A stretch of 64,000 nt of DNA. Source: Hemileia vastatrix (Eukaryota > Basidiomycota > Pucciniomycetes > Pucciniales > Zaghouaniaceae). The notes beneath the pieces are model-generated. The model was not told where the DNA came from. It searched no databases and was given only the letters and a program-made list of their open reading frames with translations. Made by a program: the position numbers and the translations under genes. The stretch spans positions 23,512,498 to 23,576,497 of the forward strand of contig JASXTE010000017.1 in assembly GCA_030280995.1 (NCBI GenBank), read 5' to 3'. This document shows, in pieces, positions 58,363-64,000 of the stretch (position 1 is its first letter; each line of letters starts with the position of its first letter).

Positions 58363-59464
58363 ATGGTAAGGTAAAATCTTACAGTCGCCTTGCTGTAAGC
58401 AGAATCTGGAGGAGATATGTGGATTTAGCTGAAAACCCCGTCCTTCCAATAAAAATAACAAAATGGGAGTTCTAAATCACTAAGCTAACCAGTCTACTTG
58501 GATCTGATTGATAAAAATAATGAAACTCTAAAATATTTAACGCTTATTGAGATTTAAGTAAAAGTGGCTGTTGAGAAAGAAATACTGATAACAAAAATTA
58601 AGGTGTACTAGTGAAAGATCTGAAAAGATTGACTTTTATGTTTTTATAACAATTTGAATTTTTATGAGACAGCAATAATCAAGTCCCAGTGATGAAGACC
58701 TTTCTAAAGATACCCTGTATGAAGTGTGATTTAAATTGTTGAGTAGTATTTCTAAAATGTTATATATAAAATATAAAGTTATAAGGGTATTACAAATTTA
58801 TTTAATTTGTTGAGTAATAAAAAATGAGACCATGGTGGTTAAAGATTAAGCTGTATGATGTCTGATGATTGTAATATGATGCCCAATTTCGAGTCTGAGA
58901 GACTCTTAAGTATACCTAGTCACATGCCTAAGTTTTCCCCTCCAGAGCTCACCCAGAGTCAATCTGGAGTCCAAGCGGAGTCCAAACTGAGTCGGTCCGG
59001 ACTCAATTAGAACCTTTAAAACTATGATAAAAAATCTAGAAAAATTACACATAATAGAGCCACTTCCCCTTTACATTGCAAACTAATTTTCGTAGTCTGC
59101 GCAGCTCTAATCACCCCGTGAAAATTCATCAAAGTTAAGTAATTTCTAAAAACGTAAATATTTCTATAAAACTTTAAAATTCATTTAAAAATATAAGAAA
59201 AATAGTAAAAATTCTGGAAAATTTCTCAAGGTTCTTGAGTGGCTCGAATTGATACTTATAAACTCTTCAGACTGTAAAAATAAGTTTTCTCTGTAAAATA
59301 AATTGTTTTCGCATAGGCATTTGCTCTTGACCAATTTCTTCATATTTAAAACTCAAATCAATTAAATAAAACCCTTTTATAAAAAAAATAATAACGCCAA
59401 TCTTGCACACTGTAATAACTCCATTTACGTACTTAGGTGCCATACTAAACTTTAGGCTACCACA
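58363..59464 (-). repeat. 3' LTR of A2
   Basis: It matches the A1 LTRs from ATGGTAAGG to GGCTACCACA but is more diverged. An example is 58855-58880, where A1 has CTGTATATGTTCTGTCCCCC and A2 has a different stretch. CG steps of the A1 palindrome cluster are largely lost here (58960-59005). Confidence 0.9.
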
Positions 59465-60132
59465 TCCTCCCTCCAATTGAGAATGTCCCCATTCTTAAAA
59501 CTTTTCATAAGTGGTTGAGCAATTCCAAAAGAATTATCTTTTCTAATAAAATAATTTGATAAATTAGTTTTAGCTGGTCTTCTTTTGATTCTTTATAATA
59601 AAAACGTTGTTTCTTCTTCTCTGGCTTGATATAACATAAAATAAAATAATATAAATCTTGTGATGATTCCACTACTGAGAGCAAGGTTAGAATCCCTTCA
59701 GACTCCCATATACCAGTCTTTCTTCTTGTCACAGAATTGAGAGAGTGGATCTTCCTATGAGCCAAATACTCTCGATTCCAACCTCATAGGGCCCCCCACT
59801 GAGCCGAATTCTATGATTCCAATCTCGCCATAAGGTCCTCCAAGCTTCACACAAAAAAAGGCCTAACAATGAGGCACTAAAAAAAAATCATTCCCTACAA
59901 TCCAACTACCACCCTAACTTCTGATTCCTTCATCACAATTTTCAAACTTTTCTATACAGCAAACCCATAAAATACTTTTGCCAGGCTTCCAATAATAATA
60001 TTAACTTTAGACCATGTTAAAGCGCCACAGATTTCACATAATTAACCATTATACTTTCCTTAGCATCATCACCACCTAAAATTTTAACCTCCTAAAGCTT
60101 ATCAGCACCCAATTCCAGAAATGATTGAATAA

Positions 60133-60952
60133 CCAGTTTAGAGTCTTAGTGGACAGTGATAAATTAAAATATTGAATTTAGTTATCCAAACAAGATTGAC
60201 ATTCCAGTTCAAAGTCTTGGTGGACCAAACATATAATCGATTTCCAGTTTATGGTCTTGGTGGACCAAAGATCGTTTAAGTGCATAAATAACTTGAAATA
60301 TTCCTAAGTAAGGCCTAGGCTTGACCAAAGATTGAATAAACTTGATAATCCAGTTTAATGTCATAGTGGACCAAAAATTTGATCGACAAGTAATCCAGTA
60401 TAAGGCCATAGTGAACCAATGAATGTTGAATTATCCTGCAGATATTAATTTTCCAGTTTAAAGTCATAGTGGACTAAACAATGAATGAACTACCAGTTTA
60501 AAGTCATGGTGGACCAAACATTTGATCGATAAGAAATCCAGTTTAAGGACATGGTGGACGCAACAGCTTGTTAATAGTCCAGTTTAGGGTCTTGGTGGAC
60601 CTAACATTTGATAACACTCCAGTTTAAGGTCTTGGTGGACCTAACATTTGATTTATATATAAAAAAAAATCTGTCTCCGAAAATATCCATAAAATCTTGA
60701 TCATCCTTGAAATTCAATTTAAAGTCTTGAAGGACTAACAGCTCCAATATAAAATCTTTAATGACAGTCTTGAAAATTAGCCAGTTTAAAGTCTTGGAGG
60801 ACTAAAAGCTCCAAAATTTGTATAAAAACCTTAAATAACGTCTTGAACAGTAGCCAGTTTAAAGTCTTGGAGGACTAACAGATCCAAAATATGTATAAAA
60901 AAACCTTAAAGAACGTCTTGAACAGTAGCCAGTTTAAAGTCTTGGAGGACTA
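60133..60952. repeat. hairpin minisatellite array in A2 (14 copies)
   Basis: Copies start near 60133, 60204, 60244, 60350, 60396, 60454, 60492, 60538, 60579, 60618, 60716, 60780, 60853 and 60929. The first ten are of the GTC/GAC type seen in A1. The last four have AGTC-TTGGAG-GACT stems and a shared spacer with AACAG and TCC. A1 has its antisense gene in place of these last four. 60953-61320 is low-complexity T/A sequence without a gene. Confidence 0.9.
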
Positions 60953-62001
60953 ACAGATATCTTGAAGTAAAATCCCATAGGTATTGAGCTCCCGTAGACC
61001 CTGTTTCCTGTCTAAACTATATGAATAAACTAAAAAGAATAGTGACTGAAAAATAAAACTAAGAAATATAATAATAATTTTGATTTAATTAATTAATTTT
61101 TTTTTTTATTTATTTTTATTTTTATTATTTATTTTATTTCTTTTTATTTATTTTTTTATTTTTTATTTTTATTTATTTTTAGTTTTAATTTGTTTTTAAT
61201 TTAAAATAAAAGATTTTAGAAAAGATAGTTTTGAAATAAAATTTAATTTTTAATTTTTAAAGAAAGATAAATGAATGTGAAAAGAATTAATAAAGAAGAA
61301 TTATCAAAATTAAAATTTTAAAAGATGCCCCCTGGCCATTTGATGAGCCGTACCCTCGACATCATACCCACATACAAGTGCAACTTGATGTGGTTACACA
61401 ATTTTGAGAAATTGAAAAGAAATGAAATGAAATGAAAGTTTTTAGAAGATAATTTTTATAATGATGATCACTTGGTGGGCTCCCTCCAATTTATAAAAAT
61501 GATTAGAGACCACCAGTGAGCATCACCTTTACAATAATTAATAATATATATTAAAGAAAAGAAATCACAATCTAACATAAAATAAAAAATAAAAAAACAA
61601 AATAAAATAAAAAGAATCTTGAATCCGGTGTTGAAAGCGGTTTCTCTTGATTTGTTCCAGTTTATAGTCTTAGTGGACTTCCTATAATTAAAAGACAAAG
61701 CCAGGATTCAACTAGAAACAGGGAAAATTTTGGAAACAAATATTATGGGGTAATTGTGTATAGAGCAGCCAGCCCATCAATTACCCCCACACTTGCCAAT
61801 ATTAAATTAAGAAGGTTCCCCTGTGAACACTTCTTCCAATAAATTTTTAAAATTTTCCAACACTATCTTCACCCATATTTTAAGAATTTTAAATTTTGAA
61901 AATTTCAAAGAAGGTTTTCTTGCATTTCGTTAAGTTTCATCACAGTTTTGTCGCCCATATGCAGTGTAACAATAGTAAAGTATTTTTGATAAAAAAAAAA
62001 G

Positions 62002-62069
62002 ATAGTTTATCCTCGTTGCGGAGGTCAATAAAATTTGATAAATGTCATAGTTTATCCTCATTGCGGAGG
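62002..62069. repeat. CCTC/GAGG hairpin motif in A2 (2 copies)
   Basis: ATAGTTTATCCTC plus GTTGCGGAGG and ATTGCGGAGG at 62002 and 62047. The second overlaps the integrase end and supplies its stop, as in A1. Confidence 0.88.
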
Positions 62070-63205
62070 AAGACTTCGGCACTCCTGGTGCCTCTAGGAT
62101 AGAAATGTTTCACTTGATCGGCCGCTACCCTCTTCTTCAATACTACTCCATCCAACTCTTCTAGCACATATGAACTGCCAGAAACTTGCTCCTTAATTTT
62201 ATACGGTCCATTCCACCTATCTGCAAACATCTTTCCCCACTGACTTTCCAAACTCCTATTATACACCAAGACCATATCTCCTGGGTTCAAAGGTTTCCTT
62301 AATCGATGTGCTAACCGCTCATCCCAATATCTAACTGATTGATTTTGGATCTTCATCATCCGCGAATATGCCTTTTCTAAATATTTTTCTTTCTTTTCTA
62401 GCTGCATCATTCTTGCACACAATAATTCATCAGTAGTTTTGACCGTGTCCCAGTCAACTCCAAGATATGATTCAGCTTCTAAATCAACCGGTAAAACTGC
62501 TTTCTGTCCAAAAACAAGTTCATAAGGTGAAAATCCGGTCGTCCTTTTGGCAGTGATTCGATCAGCAAATAAAACTAAAGGTAAATAGTGCCTCCACTTT
62601 TCGGCACTTGTCCCACACATTTTAACTAAAGCATCCTTTATAACTTTATGCCCTCTTTCAACCATGCCTTCAGCTTCAGGATAATATGGGGTTGCTACCC
62701 TAACCTTAGATCCAACTTTCAATATGGCCTCTTTAAACTCTGTCCCAAATTCAGGACCTCCATCTACCGTCACCAACTTCATCACCCCATACCTATATAC
62801 CCAATTATTCAACAAAAATTCTGCCACATTTTGGCAGTTAAATTAATAAGAGGCGCTGCCTCTACCCAACCTGATAAATCATCTCTGGCCATAATTAAAT
62901 ATTTATACCGTCCCTCTTTTATATGAACGGCATCTAAACTAACTCTCCCAAAGAGCGTATATTCACCGGTCGCGCGTCCAGATTCTTTTGGCCTTAAATA
63001 ACTTCTTCTTTGACATTCTTCGCATGACTGAACCCACTGTTTAACAGCCATCTTCATGCCAGGCCACCAAAATCAATCAGAAATTCTTCTAAATGTTTCT
63101 CCAACGCCTCTATGCCCAAGATCTTCATGCAGTGATTTAAAAACTAATTCTTGCCCCTTCTGTTGAGTTATAACTACTTGAGGATTTGGATACCTTCTCC
63201 TCATT
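62045..63205 (-). pseudogene. integrase of A2
   Basis: Close to A1 integrase. The junction HRLRKPLNPGDMV is intact where A1 has TGA. It is broken elsewhere: TGA at 63073-63075 (A1 has CGA at 35526-35528), and loss of one base in a run near 62829 (A1 has five T, A2 four) shifts the frame after NLTAK. The catalytic residues VSLDAVH, TVDGGPEF and EAEGMVERGH are all present. Confidence 0.85.
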
Positions 63206-63210
63206 AAACG

Positions 63211-64000
63211 TCAACCAGATAGGTAGAACGTAGATGACTTCCCCTTGATAGCCACCCATTCATCGTCTTCACACTCTTCTGGCCTCTCTAAAGTCAACAA
63301 ATATTTGACTAACAAAAAATAAAATCCAGTCTGACACCAGACTTCATCTTGAAAATCAATTAATATAACATCAATAGGGACTTCTCTATCACCAATATCA
63401 CCTGCACATGAATGAGCCAATAATTGTTGACCCCTAAATAAATCTTTAATCGAGCTATGTCGACATTTTTCTTCTGAACCTTTGGATCCTTCGTAAACTG
63501 TATTCGAAAATGCTCTTTCTCTTTATCCACCTTTTTATTTAAATTCTCTAATTCTCCAACATATACACCATTCCTTAATTTACTACTATCCCACACTACT
63601 AATCCATCTTCCTCTACATACACCACATCTTCTTCTACCTTCTTTCTACCGCATTTATCTACACCTTTTCCAACACCTTTATTAACATAAAAACTATTTT
63701 CCAGTTTATCCTCTTGGTGGAGGTCATCATCACCATAATCTAAACACAATAATCCTGCCAGTTTAACCTCATGGGGGAGGTATGGAAAGTCTTCAGCTCC
63801 TTTAGTGCTGGCTTTGATAATAGGTATATCTTCATCAAACTCTTCTGAGTCTGAATCTTCTTCAGTGGGTGGTCTCCTTGATAAACCATCTGGCATAGTA
63901 AAAGTTTTTCCAGGCTTATGAACTAAATCAAACGAAAAATGTTTAATAAAAGCTACCCATCTTGTCATGGGTGCCTTCAGTAAACTTGGGGAATTAATCA
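63211..64000 (-). pseudogene. RNase H end and linker of A2 (cut by window edge)
   Basis: From the edge it reads TRWVAFIKHFSFDLVHKPG, DGLSRRPPTEEDSDSEEFDE and the same two hairpin-motif peptides as A1. A one-base deletion near 63511 (TGCTCTTTC against TGCCTCTTTC in A1) shifts the frame after DKEKE. The end LAHSCAGDIG to FYLSG and the following TGA are identical to A1. Confidence 0.8.

Larger units (their letters stand above)
58363..64000 (-). mobile_element. Ty3/gypsy element A2, left half (continues past window)
   Basis: It is a sister of A1: 3' LTR, hairpin arrays, integrase and RNase H align closely over 5.6 kb. The base before the LTR is T, as in A1. Differences include 14 versus 9 GTC-type motifs, 2 versus 8 CCTC-type motifs and no antisense zinc-cluster gene. 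The right edge corresponds to about 36450 of A1. Confidence 0.9.

Overview
The window looks like a transposon-dense, AT-rich stretch of a basidiomycete genome, most likely a rust fungus (Pucciniales). The reasons are short GT-AG introns (about 56-117 bp), a Plavaka/Tnp2-like transposase, a fungal TET/JBP-like 2OG-Fe(II) oxygenase relative, and several Ty3/gypsy lineages whose reverse transcriptases resemble those common in rusts. Assignment to rusts is inference from family resemblance. No rRNA, tRNA or ordinary housekeeping gene was recognised.

Layout. 1-2.0 kb: the C-terminal part of a spliced SNF2-type helicase (+) and a convergent, overlapping uncharacterised spliced gene (-). 3.1-8.6 kb: a decayed Plavaka/Tnp2-like transposase (+) followed by an unknown companion ORF (+). 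8.8-10.7 kb: about 20 copies of a TCGATCGA-centred palindrome, spaced alternately about 85 and 103 bp and folded into one long inverted repeat. 11.8-14.2 kb: a five-exon pseudogene of unknown family (+). 15.0-16.2 kb: a TET-like oxygenase pseudogene (-) with a stop between its two halves of the active site. 17.95-18.66 kb: a chain of at least ten unrelated hairpins. 18.7-24.5 kb: gene desert. 24.5-28.3 kb: Ty3/gypsy element D (-), 3'-truncated.

29.1-50.6 kb: gypsy element B (-), whose left LTR is split by the younger related gypsy element A1 (29,929-42,605, -, 5-bp target duplication GCGCT; the empty site survives in B's other LTR). A1 carries, antisense to its own genes, an intron-containing zinc-cluster-like gene that its sister A2 lacks. 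50.9-57.3 kb: degenerate chromodomain gypsy element C (+), split by a 1.07-kb solo LTR. 58.4-64.0 kb: second copy A2 (-), running off the right edge.

Three themes stand out. First, nearly every TGA that breaks an element ORF here is preceded by T, and two are shown by the A1/A2 comparison to be TCGA to TTGA changes; the degenerate palindromes decay at the same TCG sites. This fits TpCpG-directed C-to-T mutation, whether methylation/deamination or RIP-like. Second, the A family carries a dispersed 22-25 bp hairpin minisatellite whose stems covary (CCTC/GAGG, GGTC/GACC, AGTC/GACT) and whose copy number differs between sister elements. Third, palindromes mark several other places, including two element breakpoints.
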